Shown one piece after another: positions 38,864 to 52,191 of a DNA stretch of 64,000 bases (position 1 is its first letter; the number at the start of each line of letters is the position of its first letter). Position numbers and translations under genes: made by a program. Origin of the DNA: Megalobrama amblycephala (lineage: Eukaryota; Chordata; Actinopteri; Cypriniformes; Xenocyprididae); assembly GCF_018812025.1 (NCBI RefSeq), contig NC_063066.1, forward strand, positions 9,300,882 to 9,364,881, read 5' to 3'. A model generated the notes under the pieces. It saw only the letters and a program-made list of their open reading frames with translations, was not told where the DNA came from and did no database searches.

Positions 38864-40057
38864 AGGGATAGTTCACCTAAAAATTAAAATGTGATGTTTA
38901 TCTGCTTACCCCCAGGGCATCCAAGATGTAGGTGACTTTGTTTCTTCAGTAGAACACAAATGATGATTTTTAATTTTTGATTGATGATTTTTAAGTCCAA
39001 CCGTAACAAAATCTATGAGAGTAAAAAAAACATGCACAGACAAATCCAAATTAAACCCTGTGGCTCGTGACGACACATTGATGTCCTAAGACACGAAACG
39101 ATCGGTTTGTGTGAGAAACCGAACAGTATTTATATAATTTTTTACCTCTAATACACCATGTCTAACTGCCTTTAGCGCATGCATGTGAGGTGTGTACGCA
39201 CTCTGGTGTAGTTTAAACATGGTGCCTGCAGTACAACAGTTGTTATACAAATGGAAGTAAACCACTAAAAACATGGTTTTATTACATCAAAACTTCATTT
39301 TATTTTTTTACTTTTCGTAAGGGCAGCTTTACAAATAAAAAGGACACATACAAAAATCTTGTTCAAATCCACCTCAGTTGGAAGTGGAAAAACCATAGGC
39401 ACAGCTGATGGTTTAAGTCGTACGTGATCCTCTCCTGGGTATGTAAAATCATCAGGGGGAAAAATGATCGCTGCAGACCCTCAACAATTTTAGTACGTTA
39501 ATGGGTGTGTTGATATCCAGCCGAAGAGCAATCAACCATAACTTAAGGCGAGCAGTCTCAGAAGTTTGAAATACGTGGAAAGTCACCAGATAAGCGCAAG
39601 TAAGTACCATTTTGATTAGCCGTCGTACCTACAATGTTTGTGCACAGTGAGTGACGTATACGCGCGAGAGATCACTTTTAGCGCTTGCGTAAACTACGCC
39701 AGAGCGCGTACACACCTCACGCACCGGATGCCAATGCGTGCACTCAAGGCAGGACATAGTGGTAAAAAGGTAAAAAATGATATAAATACTGTTCGGTGTC
39801 TCGCACAAACCGACCGTTTCGTGTCTTAGGACATCAATGTGTCGTCACGAGCCGCAGGGTTTAATTTGGATTTGTCTGTGCATGTTTTTTTTACTCTCAT
39901 AGATTTTGTTACCATTGCCATGCATTATACGACTGACAGACTGCAACAGTTGGAGTTAAAAATCATAATTTGTGTTCTACTGAAGAAACAAAGTCACCTA
40001 CATCTTGCATGCCCTGGGGATAAACATTACATTTTCATTTTTGGGTGAACTATCCCT
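38864..40057. mobile_element. foldback AGGGATAGTTCACC element (1.2 kb)
   Basis: Left end AGGGATAGTTCACCTAAAAA after TTAA; right end TTTTTGGGTGAACTATCCCT. Inverted arms about 38864-39225 and 39665-40057 share TTTCTTCAGTAGAACACAAA, ATCCAAATTAAACCCTG and CGTGACGACACATTGATGTC with the complementary strand. A unique centre of about 440 bp separates them. Confidence 0.87.
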
Positions 40058-40299
40058 ATTTTATTCATCACAGCTGTCCAGGTTGTTACCTTACAAATAA
40101 ATGTGGTTAAGCTGCGTTCATGAAAAGAAAGGTTGAAAAAAAAATGGTAAGAGGAAACAACCACAAAATTCTACATATTGCTCATATGCATGTCATAATT
40201 ATACAACCGTTAGTTCTTGTACTTGAATCTGATTGGCCCTGTCAAAGTAACTGGCAATATTATGTCTAAAAACACGCACAGCAGCCAATGAATGATCTA

Positions 40300-40960
40300 T
40301 ATGGCAAAACTATCAATGCCTAAACAAAGACTATAGATACAGAAAGAAGGTTCACTCCTATTAGTTATGAATGGGAGAAACTGCAACGCGCAATATGGCT
40401 GAATACGTCCTGCCTTCTAAGTAAAATAGCCAGTCGATGATTGGTAAAGTTATTGCGTCACTGCAGCTGCCGTCAGATACTCCGGTTCCCATAGAAACCT
40501 GAGACTTGCGCTTAGGACTGCACATGGGCATTGGCTCGTCTAGCCTGAAAAATAAGATATTTTAATGCTATTTGAGCATAAGAAACAACATTTATGGGAC
40601 AGTTCATGTCAGATTTTGTAGCTGATTTGAAATATGTTATTTAATTGTGAGTTCGCCAAGCAGTTTTTGAGATTTCAGGATTCCCCCATTCAGATAGATA
40701 GGACTTGGTCTTGGATGCCTGAAATAGCTGCCTGGAGGCGTTGCAAATATGGCCGCCGAGTGAACAGACTCAAAGCCCCTGGAAGACAAGCCTGCAACCT
40801 GTAGCCAATAAAGCGTAACCGCTAATGCTAACGCTCTGGCTGTGGCGGTACGCATGGGCGGTACTATCGGTACGCAGGAAAGGAGACCAGAGGCCATTAC
40901 ACGGCTGAGAGGTGACACACATGATTAAGTTAGCCGTTACGCTTTCTCCAATGGTAAGAG
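40300..40960. repeat. dispersed cyprinid repeat block
   Basis: Includes ACTATAGATACAGAAAG, TTGAGATTTCAGGATTCCCC and GGACTTGGTCTTGGATGCC, phrases I recognise from high-copy fish repeats. Borders uncertain. The minus-strand ORFs in it have no recognisable domain. Confidence 0.5.
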
Positions 40961-41229
40961 ACACAGACCCTCTCATCTCTCTATAATATACAATCTCTGA
41001 CAGACTTTCCTTGAAAGTGACTTTGGCCTAAAAGAACCTGCAATGGTCAGGTGGTACAACAGTCACGTGGTACAAGTAGGGGCTCTCAGAAAATTCCTAT
41101 CTTATAAGCTGTAATTGCGAGCTCTACAAGGACGTGAATGCTTTTTACAAGTTGAAATCTCATAATTGCGGTAATTACAACATGGCGTGAACCACCTTGT
41201 ATCACGTGGCCGCTGTGCCACCCATAACC

Positions 41230-42055
41230 GCGGGAACATGTAGAGGGTATGCACGTTACGTCACCGTCAACCATTATGACTGCGGTTACTTCCACTGAGT
41301 GGCACAAAGACTGAGTGGCAACATTGGTTTTCAGTGTGAATGCAGCAAAAACACACAAAACACATCCAAAACAGGAAAGAGCTTTGTGATTGACTATACC
41401 AAAAGATTTGACACAAAATCTGAGGTATATATTTAAAGACTGCGGAAAGCTACAGAAAAAAGAAACAAATGATTCACTGCAATTCACAGAAACAACTGGA
41501 CTCCAGCAGAGAAACATGGATTTGCAGTTATCATTTTGTGTCAAAATGTTGGATTTTGAGGTAAAATCATACCGTAGATATTGTATTGTTATATATTGTG
41601 TTGATAACTGATAAATTAAATATTTACCATCTTATATTCTGCAAAATTGGGTGTTTTAAAATAAACACTGACAAAAACTATACAAGTTTTAGGGCTGGAC
41701 AATATGACGAGATATATAACATTGAGATAAGTGATTACTCGGATATATTGTAGTTATATAAAATATTCACAGGCAGATTTGCTTAATGTTTTTCCCCGGC
41801 GTCAAAATCTGGCACATGTAAATGTCAGGAAACTCCTGGCTGCGTGTCAGTATCCATGGATTAGGTTTCTTTGACAAGTTGTAAGGAACACTTTTGAGTC
41901 CAACATTTAGTGTAACCGTTTGTTTTACTAGAGCTTTCGCAGTTTCCCCTATTAAATCCAGTCACGCAGCAGGTTCTTTTGCCACTCAGTCCAGCTGAGG
42001 GAGCGCGTTCCGGCGGGAAAGTGACGTCAATGCATACCCTCTATTAGGCTTGTTC
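41230..42055. mobile_element. inverted-repeat element with AGAGGGTATGC ends
   Basis: Left TAGAGGGTATGCACGTTACG and right TGACGTCAATGCATACCCTC are imperfect inverted repeats. Both sides also carry CACTGAGTGGC / GCCACTCAGTC. The interior is AT-rich. A TGACGTCA (CRE consensus) at 42022-42029 belongs to its right end. Confidence 0.65.
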
Positions 42056-43732
42056 GACTTCATGCGGCGCCGCAAAGATCGGCTGCTGTTTCAGATAGTT
42101 GACCGACGTGCTTGACTTTAGGACCCAGGGGAAGCCTCTTAGGTGTCGCGGGCTGTTGGCCACTCCAGGTGAAGGTATGTTGTCATTTTATACATTGTAG
42201 CTCAATTAACAACCATAATGTTCCTCAAGGAAACTACTGTGCAACATTAAAATACTAAAAAAGCCCATAAACATTTTATCTATAAAGATATTATAAATAG
42301 GACAATAGCCTACACTTTTATGATCGAATTAAAATGATGGGTGTCTTTGTTTTCATATTGTTTATCACTGTCCATCTATATGAACTAACAAAAAATCGTG
42401 GACATGACTGAAAAAGGCTAAATGGTCGTTAATAAATAGTCAAACGTACTTCTCATGGTCAAAAAAGACCGCCATAGGAATTAAATAATAAAATATGAAA
42501 ATACTAATACAATAATAATATGAAAATACCTAATATAAGCTAATAAAATTAAGTAATTATGTTTTTTTATGTAATTTATTTTGTTTTCTGCAACTAGGGA
42601 ATGCACAGCCCTGCATATATTTATACAGAGAGATATACAGGCATCTACTTTTTATGGTGTAATTTTAACTGTTATATTTATTTATTAAATTTCAGGTTGC
42701 TCAGGACTTTGATATATTATTCCCTCATGCGAGAGAAAAACATTTTGAGCTTTGGGGACATATGCATCACAATGAATACTTGCATATTGCAACGCAGAGA
42801 AGAGAGCCTTGGATCTTCTTCCAATTCAGAATAACATTTTTTTTTTTTCTACTGAGAAAACCTGCATAACAGCACTGTGTTTTCATGGTAAGTTGTAGTA
42901 TTTTACATAATGTACTGACAAGCACACAGACAGACACACACATTTTAAGCAATATCATACAAGCTAGAGTACTGTTAAGGTGTCTTTACATAGCCGAGTT
43001 AAGGCTGCTTTGTGCCTGCTCAAAATTCTGCACAAAGACGCAATGCTGTACAAAAGCCAGGCTAAATTATGCCTGCTTTGACACACTTCAACACCTAGTA
43101 TCCAAGTATACAGTTGTGATTGATGTGAGGTTAAGACACCTAAATGCCATTATAGAAGTGCTGCAGAGTCTCTGTAGTGTATTTGAAGTATTTGTAGTGT
43201 ATAGTGTATTTGACACTAGACTCATAAAGTGTGATATAATCAGGTATGAGGCCACAGGTAATCACAGCCTGCTGAGATATAGAGTCTAACAGCTCAATTA
43301 CAAATGTGATATTGCTTTTATACAACTAACACTTCATTCAATAAATCATTGATTCACACTACTCACATTACTCAACTCATTTTTCGCCAACTACTAGCAT
43401 ATCCCCACGCTTAATTCATAGACTCACAGCCTGTCTGTAATGATGCAAACACCGCTCTTGTAACACAGCTCAGCCAATCAAATGTTTACATTACAAACAT
43501 TAATCTATTTTTATGACACTAAGAATCCAAATGAAAGACTGCTACCTGCATTTTTCCATTCTTGTTTGGAGATTAATCTGTTGTTCTTTCTGTTTAATGT
43601 AAAGGCACTCTTGGAGACTCTTGGAGCTTTAAAAACCTGCCAGATATCCTTCGTCCATTGCCATACAAAATGGGTAGCAAAATGTTTCGGCCTTCTCACC
43701 AGGAGACAAATCAAGCATTTGTGGATTTGCAG
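42056..43732. other. gene-free stretch, nothing recognised
   Basis: AT-rich sequence with scattered short ORFs lacking codon bias or domains. No RNA gene, clear transposon ends or long simple repeats seen. Confidence 0.5.
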
Positions 43733-43958
43733 CCCGGTTTCACAGACAAGGTGTCTAGTCCTAGACTAAAATGCATGTTTGAGCTGTTGTAACTGTAAGC
43801 AACTTGCACTGACATATCTTAAAATATGTCAGTGTCATTGTTTTGTCTCAAGATGCACACTAAAAATGTGTTTTTCTAGTGAAAGTTTATAAAAGCTACT
43901 ATGCCTTATTTGATCTAAGGCCTAATCCTGGTTTAGGCTAAGCCCTGTCTGTGAAACA
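43733..43958. mobile_element. MITE with TTTCACAGACA ends, copy 2
   Basis: Ends CCCGGTTTCACAGACAAGG and CCCTGTCTGTGAAACAGT are inverted repeats; the interior matches the copy at 6353-6550. Confidence 0.82.
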
Positions 43959-45416
43959 GTGCCTACATCTTTTTACTTTTTTAAGTGAATAGAATACTTC
44001 AGTTATACATAGGTAAAATAACTATTTATAGGTGGGTTTTCCAAAACATCACAAATAATTCTCTTAAGATTTATGGGAGATTATGCTCTACATATTAGAT
44101 AAATAGGCTATATTTTGTCAGCAAAGTTACTAGCATCAAAATTATAATTTGAAGTTTAAGATAAAGCAGATAACATAGCCTACTACAGAATATAGTTTGC
44201 ATTGATATCTAATGTATGGACAATTTGTGACTTTCAGGGTCTTAAAATGTATAGTTTATACCAGTTTATCAGTGCATTCTAGATTTAGTCCATAGTATAC
44301 TATTCTATAGATGGACGAATACTACATTTGTAAAACATACTAGATGTGCAATCTAAACGGTAAAAATAATGACTGTTTTCAGTGAAGTATCAAACATGCG
44401 TTCATGTTTCATTTCATTCAAACTCACACCATTTGTTGAGCCAATGATATGTCGCACTTAGTCAGGCCACCCAAACAAACAGACAGATTGCAAATATCAC
44501 AGATAGATTAAAGGGCCACACATATAATTGTTTTACATTTACCCAAGGTTACTTATTAATTATTATACAACTTATTAAACATTATTAGCTATTATTAGCG
44601 TTTTGCCAGAGGTATTGATCAGGTACTGCTCTGGTAATGTTTTCGTCAAGATGACTAATAGGCCTATAACCTGTAGCAAACTTATACGAACTATCAATGT
44701 GCTGTTGGTGTTTACCACCATCTAGTGTATTAAGAGAGGAATTGCGACTGAAGTTTACCACAGTAGATAGTCTGTGATGCTAATGCCATCATCATTATCC
44801 TAGCCTGATCCTCCTTATTTATGCAATTCATGTTAAAATATAAACTTTTATTTACATTATTTACCGTTGATCAATGGTATTTTTATAATTCCATGTCTTT
44901 GAGATACAATTTACCTTTTCATAAGTCCTTATATGTGAAATTAAATATTATAGCCATAATATGCCATTAAAATAAATTTAAATCCAACCTCTTATTTTCT
45001 CTGAATCCCTTGCTATTCTCAGAGAGATTTATTTACTGAATAATGCAAAGAGGATTTTATTACACACTGAAGGATTGTGTGGGAATCCACATTGTGAACA
45101 ATAATAGAAGATTTCTTATTATACTGCATTGTAGGCCTAGTAGAAGAGGCCACCCCCTGGCATCAGGCTGTAATTACAGAAACATCCTAATCCAGAATCC
45201 TATCTGTATAGTAACCATGGCCATTTCACTAAAGAACCTGTCAATTCTTAAGTCAAGAATTAAGATAGGAAGTTTCTTTAATACAGCCCTGCAGAAGACT
45301 TTATTTTCACAGAGATTAATATCCAGAGTAATTGTAAATATTGATTATGTTCAAATTGTGTGATACTATATCTAATTAATTTGAAAAGACTTTTTAGCAT
45401 ACACTGGTGTTTTTTT
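43959..45416. other. gene-free stretch, nothing recognised
   Basis: AT-rich intergenic sequence. Short plus-strand ORFs at 45043-45632 partly overlap the foldback element that follows and show no domain. Confidence 0.5.
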
Positions 45417-45420
45417 TTAA

Positions 45421-46219
45421 ATGTTAGTTCACCCAAAAATGAAAATAATGTCATTTATTACTCACCCTCATGTCGTTCTACATCTGTAAGACCTTTGTTC
45501 ACCTTCCGAACACAAATTAAGATATTGTTGATGAAATCCGATGGCTCAGTGAGGCCTCTATTAAGAGCAAAGCCATTCAAACTCTCAAGGTCCATAAAGG
45601 TACTAAAAATATATTTGAAACAGTTCATGTGAGTTCAGTGGTTCTATCTTAATATTATAAAGCGATGAGAATATTTTTTGTGCGCCAGAAAAACAAAATA
45701 AAGACTTTTCAACAATATCTATATGGGCCAATTTTAAAACACTGCTTCATGAAGCTTCAGAGCTTTACGAATCGAATCAGTGAATCGGAGCGCCAAAGTC
45801 ATGTGATTTCAGCAGTTTAGCCGTTTGATAGGAGATCCGAATCACTAATTCGAAACAAAAGATTCATAAAGCTCAGAAGCTTCATGAAGCAGTGCTTTGA
45901 AATCGGCCCATCACTAGATATTGTTGAAAAGTCGTTATTTTGCTTTTTTTTTGGCGCACAAAAAGTATTATTGTCGCTTTCTAATATTAATATAGAACCA
46001 CTGAACTCACATGAACTGTTTCAAATATGTTTTTAGTACCTTCATGGACCTTGAGAGTTTGAATGGCTTTGCTCTCAATAAAGGCCTCACTGAGCCATCG
46101 GATTTCATCAACAATATCTTCATTTGTGTTCGGAAGATGAACGAAGATCTTACGTGTGTAGAAGGACATGAGGGTGAGTAATAAATTACATTATTTTCAT
46201 TTTTGAGTGAACTAACCCT
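45421..46219. mobile_element. foldback AGGGTTAGTTCACCC element (0.8 kb)
   Basis: TTAA flanks (45417-45420, 46220-46223). Arms of roughly 350 bp are inverted copies (shared AGCTTCATGAAGCAGTG-type, CACATGAACTGTTTCAAATA and GGCTTTGCTCT segments). The centre carries CGAATCAGTGAATCGGAG. Confidence 0.9.
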
Positions 46220-46223
46220 TTAA

Positions 46224-48835
46224 ACTCCCCAATCTAAAATGCCTGTCGTACCCTGCATTTTTACCACCATCCTGAACTAAATGTGATGGCCACTTCCTGA
46301 CCACTTTCTTCTCCAGCACAGAGAAAGCGGTAACAGAAAGATTCTGGTGCTCGCGTATAAACAAACAGAAGGCCTACAAGCACTAGCACTTTAGAAAAGC
46401 TCCCATTCACATTCCCAGATCACAAAATGCTGTTTGTATGGATGCTCAAACAGTTTAGACGTGATTACTTATGTTTTCCCTGGAAGGTGATTACTTTGCC
46501 ACTCTTTGGCAGCCATTGTCACAGTCTGGTGCTTCCCATTCATGCAACCGGACCACCGGCACAAAGGAGCGAAGTGCTCGATTGATGACAGTCCTCAGTG
46601 GGCCAAAGGAAGACATTAAAACTACTTGTATGGGGCTCTTTCAGGAGATTAACTTACTATGAGGGCTACCTGCCATGGACCCATTGCTTGTATTCATGAA
46701 GCCAGTATAAAGGCCTTTATTTTTTTAGCCAAGGCCACAGCTGCATGAAAGCCAGGACTGAATAGGGTAATGACCACAAAAAACAACAAACCTCAAGTGT
46801 GTAAAAATAAAGTGTCTTCTTAGATGTAAGCCTCCTTTCAGAGGAAGGTGATTCCACCATTGAGGATAGCAAATACCACCGGTCTAATTAATTTCAGAGG
46901 AGTGGTGTTGTAAGGAAAGACAGCATAAAGGAACAAAGTAGACTTTAATTAAATCTCCCTATCTGACAGGCAGCCCTGAAACATACACATCACATGGCCG
47001 GTCTAACAGGAGGTGTCTGACTTGCTGTCTGTCTGGGCCCCAAACATACGACAGATCGAGCACAAAGACCACAGACGGAGACAGAGTGGAATTACAGAAG
47101 ATTTAAAGCGTCTCGGCAGTAATAAAACATGAAAAAGAGGACAAAATTTAAATGAATTATGACATTTCTGGCTACATAACATCAAAACCTATCAATCCAC
47201 CACATATTTATTTATTTATTTAGCTATTTACATAAATAGACCAGTGATAATGATGTTGTAGTTGAGAGCACCAGAAGAAGAGCACCAAAGGGTTGATCAG
47301 CAGGATTAGCGCAGGTCACCCTTCACCCCGTTACACATAAAGACTATGGAGAGCATTGTGCCAGCACTCAGAAGTCCATCAAAGCCCCATGCGCTGTGTC
47401 CATCTCTACCTCCTGGAGGGTGTTCGCGACCACCCTGGCCTCAAAGAAAACACAGCACACACCCCGCACACACAATAAAACCCCAAACCACTATTCCGGA
47501 CAATAGTCATAGTGTCTGTTTGAGAGTGAGAGAAAGGAGGGAGCGCCTCAGAGGCGAGTAAGAACGCATGTGTGTGCACATTGAGGTGAAATTACGCCAT
47601 TATCTCACGGTCGTAGCCGAGAAAGCAAGGCGACTGAATAGAGTCTTCTTGAAGACACGCAGCACCACGTAGAGCGCACCAGAGGGAGGGCCCAGGCGCT
47701 TTGCTCGTGCTTACTGAGTGGAAATGCTCTGACAGGTGTGCCATTGTACGAGTAAGGGTGTGTGAGCATTAAGAACGTTCCAGGGGAGTCTTGTGTCTGC
47801 TGGTAATGTGTTTATTGCCAGTGATTTTTTTTTTCCCCCTCCTGTCTACTTCCGCCATCCCCTCAGGAACTGGTTGAAAAGAGAAAGCCTCTCTTGCACA
47901 GTTGGCTGGACCTCTTCTAATGAGTCAGACAGGCAGCGCTAGTCACCATTCAGCCCCACAGACAGGTCAGAGAATGAGCAGAGAAGGAGGAAAAAATGGT
48001 GTGAGAGCAAGAACGAGAGCCTAACGTGACAGAAAGCAGGAAGGGGTGAATAGTGACCACGCTACAGGAAGCACTAAAGGAGTTTGTATCCGTTTAGGCC
48101 CTAGGCCTCGATCGGCCCGATTGGATGTATGCTGGATGAAGCTGTGGGTAAGAGCGGGTAAGCATCTGTTTGCTTCACTGTTGAAATATGTAGCTTCCTG
48201 AGTGGTACCTATGCTCCTCATGAAGGTTTCAGACATGATACAATACAGTTAGGTCTAAAAGCAATCTTTAATGCACTGACTGACAGAATTAAAACAATTC
48301 TTTTGGTGATCCACTAAACGTCATATTAAGTGATTATCAAGGTATTTGATCGACAACGATTCCAGTTAATAACGCTGCAGTTCTACATGTGGCCACTGGA
48401 TGTCAGGGTTCGCTCACCGCAGAGGCGCGTCTGCTCGCAGCCCCTTGGGGAGTTTTAGCGAGCGCACGTGGTGTGACAGCTTCCCTAGGAAGTTTGGGTG
48501 ACATTTGCTTCACTTAATGACACAAGCTAATTAATCATTAGCGATCCCAGAGGTATTCCTTTTAGAGAGGCTTTGTCGTGCCTGCTGCCAGCAGGAGGCT
48601 GCAGCCCCAACATGTTATGTATGCATATGTTTAATTGCCGTGTTCCACACTAAAGACATTTTAATTTTCTACTGTTTATGTGTTCGGATTGGACTCGAGT
48701 TGTTGTTCTCGATTGCCAAGCTAAATAAGCCGTATAATATTAAGTGTCTGCGGGATACGAGAACGTTAACATTTATCCATTTGTGGTTGTCATATATTTG
48801 TGAAAGAGTAACGTTTAAGCAGCTGAAGCTCAACA
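46224..48835. other. repeat-poor intergenic block, possible regulatory DNA
   Basis: Little recognisable repeat; GC varies and several stretches have a complex, non-degenerate look, for example about 47820-47990 and 48400-48610, the latter with AGCTAATTAATCATTAGCGA homeodomain-like cores. No ORF with coding character. Regulatory status is inference from position between gpr101 and the expected zic3. Confidence 0.35.
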
Positions 48836-49032
48836 TACACTCTTCAAAATAAAGATTCTTTATTGGCGTTGATGGTTCTATGAAGAACCTTTAACATAGT
48901 GGAAAAATGTTCTTTCACTTATTGTTCTTCACGCTAAGAACTGATCACCGAAACGTTCTTTGGTGAACCCAAAATGGTTCTTCTATGGCATTGCTCTGAA
49001 AACCCCATTTGGAACCTTTATTTTAAAGTAAT
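48836..49032. mobile_element. GGTTCTTC-type MITE
   Basis: Ends ACACTCTTCAAAATAAAG and CCTTTATTTTAAAGT, with repeated GGTTCT, AAGAACC and GTTCTTCACGCTAAGAAC phrases of a common fish repeat. About 200 bp. Confidence 0.7.
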
Positions 49033-49147
49033 ATGCAGGGAAAAACTGAATAAAGATGGTTTACTAGACTAAACTGTTGTCCTATCTAGGCCTAAGCCAT
49101 GACAGTGTTTTGCTCTGAGGTTGTGTTTTCAGAGTTTGCTGAGTTGA

Positions 49148-49232
49148 GGCAGACATCATTACCGTCAAAAGTTCAATTTAAACTTGAAAGAGGCTGCCAG
49201 AGACTCCAATCTTGCTGAAACTAGAAAACTAA
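49148..49232 (+). repeat. duplicated 80-bp unique-sequence block, copy 1
   Basis: Shares CATCATTRCC, then TCAAAAGTTCAATTTAAACT through AGAGGCTGCCAGAGACTCC and ACTAGAAA with 51418-51497. It has no transposon-like ends and is not otherwise repeated in the window. Confidence 0.85.
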
Positions 49233-52140
49233 GTAGTTCAAAATCGTTTGAAAGTTCTTGGAGCTTCTCTCTTTATCAATTCTGGTGGATGCCTCTGTTC
49301 ATTCTGTGTCTATGAAGATAGACAGCTGGGTCTTATTATTTCAATATGTTTCTATTATTTATAGTATCTCATAAGCAGGCTGTCTGTTAGAGGTTGTCTT
49401 GGAGAGACTTGACCTACGTAATGTGGGTTTAAAACATCATCCTTGACATGGAAGAGACAGGTCAGTCATCCACCATAGCACAGGCACTGATGGCCGAACA
49501 CCCATGGAAAAACATGAGCTATTCTCCATTCATTTTAACCAATTAAAAAAGACAATCTACTGAGATTCGGGATCCTCTGTGATTGATGGATCTCACATCG
49601 GGTCCCGGCAGGGTTGTAATACACACAATTCTACCATTATATTTAGCATTACCACATAACAACGTGATAAACTTGTGCTTTGTTTATTTACAATGATAAA
49701 TTTCATTTTAAGTAATTCACTTCAAAATGAAGTATGGGCACCTACTGGCGGAAACATAAACTGGTGCCTATGCACCATGCTTGGTGTAGTTTTCCTATGT
49801 AGGCATCAGAGTTATGTATTATTCAGAAATGAACTGAATAATACTTTGAAATTCCAATTAAATTCCTAACTTTCAGTTGAGGAATTGAGCAAACATAATG
49901 GAGAATTGCAGTTTGAATTTGAATGTATGAAAATAGAATTAAAACTGTAATGTTGACTTGACAAATAGGTTTAAATCCTTAAAGATTTATAGCTATTCAA
50001 ACTAGATAGATAGGCAGACAGACAAATAGATTTTTCTGGTAAAATGCTGTTCAAAACTTCCTGGTCATCAGACTTTTCTGTCTGCCCCCAAAAGAAGAAA
50101 ATATGTTTTCAATATGCTCACTCTGCAGAACTGGTAGAGGGGCTCATCAATAAATTCATTTTTAGCTTTGTAGGCAAACCCCCCTACTGATCATGGCACA
50201 CTATGTCCAGCTGTTACTGGCAGCAGAAGAATGCCAACAAAACAATTAATCAGTCATGTACGCTTTGTCTACTCTACACTTTTTGTGAATGCATTGCACA
50301 TTTTGACTTCAATGTCAAAATTTTTCACAACTCCAAAAAGTTGGTTTCAAACCCTCCATAAAATGCCACCTTTTGGAGTGTCTGCCATTTTGTGAGCATA
50401 GGGCCGAGATGCAGCGGTATTCTTATTGTGCCCTAGCTCGATTACATTTGTGCTGCCATAGAGGAGAATGAATTATTCTCTTTCATAGACATCTCATCAT
50501 TAATATGCAAAGGAGAGCTAGGCCTTTCCCACTCTGCCAGGTGCCATTTAACATCGCTCGGATGTACAAGGACTTCTTCATATCCACTTAAATCAGGGGA
50601 AGATTTCACTCCAGCACAGACAAAAAGTAATTAAGCCGCTCACTAGCAACACTTTTAGGGCATGTTTCACCAAATAGCTTCAGTGATGAGTGGGGGAATT
50701 GCATTGTACATTAACGAATCTAATGAACCACTTTCAAAAACAAGACTTACTTACTTACTTTATTAGAAATAGGCTACTCAGAGAAGCTGATGTCCTGAAG
50801 GACTACCATATGATGCATAATGCAATCCCAACGTAAAATGGCATTTGATTTTTCAATTCACAAGCAAAGTGGTCTACTCTGTGAAGTCAGAAAGTCAGCA
50901 CTTCAAAAGTTCTTCATTTTACCTTTCTTCACTCCTCATTCATATCTATTCTTTTGGCATAATGGAGTCAAACCACACCTGGTGCCAACAACCTGACATG
51001 CCCTAAGTGTCTGTGAGCCCACCCGTGGCGAGCCGGATAGAGGCATTCAAATAAATCACCATATTCGAGGACCTGGAAGTTCTGCCGCCACAAGCGCAGG
51101 AACACCTCATTCCCTGGAGAGCTTCATCTGGAAGCTTTCAGACCCTCCCCGTCTCCTCAGCCAATCATTGGGTCATCTCCAATTACGCGGCATTCGGGCA
51201 CAACAAGGTGCGGTGCCTCCGAGTTACCTGCCCCCTCTTGGTTGTTTGTGCCCAGAAACATATTTAGACATGCACGCTACATGCGCTTATGTCTCAGCGG
51301 GAGGCCACCGTGAGACACATCAAGACGAGTAAGGCTTATCTCGAACAGTGGAGCCTACATGTCCCCGCATGACACACACAGTCAGCGAGCAAAGAGCCTG
51401 CTTATCAACGATGAATCAACATCATTGCCTGTCAAAAGTTCAATTTAAACTTGAAAGAGGCTGCCAGAGACTCCGATCCTGCTGATACTAGAAACGTGTG
51501 AAGCAGTTATGAAATAGTTTGACACTTTGCAGAGCTTTGCCCCTTTCACTCGGCATCTATCAAGCTCCATGCGTGAAATCACCTTTTGGAGTCAGCAAGT
51601 GGGGAAATTTGTAACGGAGCCCTGAAGGATAGCTTATTTACTCAGTTGTTTATGGTTAATCAAAGTGCAGCAAACTTTCACTCTCTATGGCATTGCCGCC
51701 TTTTAGCAGTGGCTCTTTCAAGATATTGTGGGGTGGGGCATGGCGTTGGGTGTGATTCTCTATCTTCGGGAACCCCGCAATTACATCTGGCACAACTCTG
51801 CATGAAGTAACGCTTCATAAGCCTTTGTGCGACCGTGCTTTGAAGCACCCGGGCCCTCTGTAAGTTGGCTTTTTGTCTCCCTCATATCCCCCTTTCAACC
51901 CACCCCCCTTCCCACCCATTGGAGACTGAAGACAGAATGCGATGTGTCGTCTTTGCTTGCCGCACAAAAGCTCAGTGCATTTGACACACCTTGGCCAGCA
52001 CAAAGGATAAAAAGCGAGGCAAGGCTTGGACACGCAGGACGCCGCTGCTAGGCCCGATAAAGACGCTTCAAAAAGTCGAGCCATGAGGAGTCACGGCCCT
52101 CTTCTTCTCCCTCTCTTTCTTTCTTCCCAAGACCCTGCAG
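49233..52140. other. repeat-poor intergenic block, possible regulatory DNA
   Basis: No gene found. Stretches at about 50400-50620, 50990-51410 and 51550-52130 are comparatively GC-rich, non-repetitive and without coding character, the profile expected of conserved non-coding elements near developmental genes. This cannot be confirmed without alignment. Confidence 0.35.
51418..51497 (+). repeat. duplicated 80-bp unique-sequence block, copy 2
   Basis: Second copy, same orientation, 2.27 kb from the first, with only a few substitutions across the core. The flanks (50990-51400 and 51550-52130) are GC-richer and repeat-poor. Confidence 0.85.
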
Positions 52141-52146
52141 TGCCAG

Positions 52147-52191
52147 AAAAGAAAGAAAGAAAGAAAGAAAGAAAGAGAAAGAAAGAAAGAG
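52147..52191 (+). repeat. AAAG microsatellite
   Basis: Run of GAAA/AAAG units with one interruption. Confidence 0.9.

Noticed and set aside
39638..40048. ORFs of 63 and 69 codons with similar tails to a minus-strand ORF at 39086
   Set aside because: The similarity arises because the ORFs lie in opposite arms of the foldback element at 38864-40057.
42022..42029. Perfect TGACGTCA cAMP-response element
   Set aside because: It belongs to the terminal region of a dispersed inverted-repeat element and no promoter or gene is adjacent, so a regulatory role is not supported.
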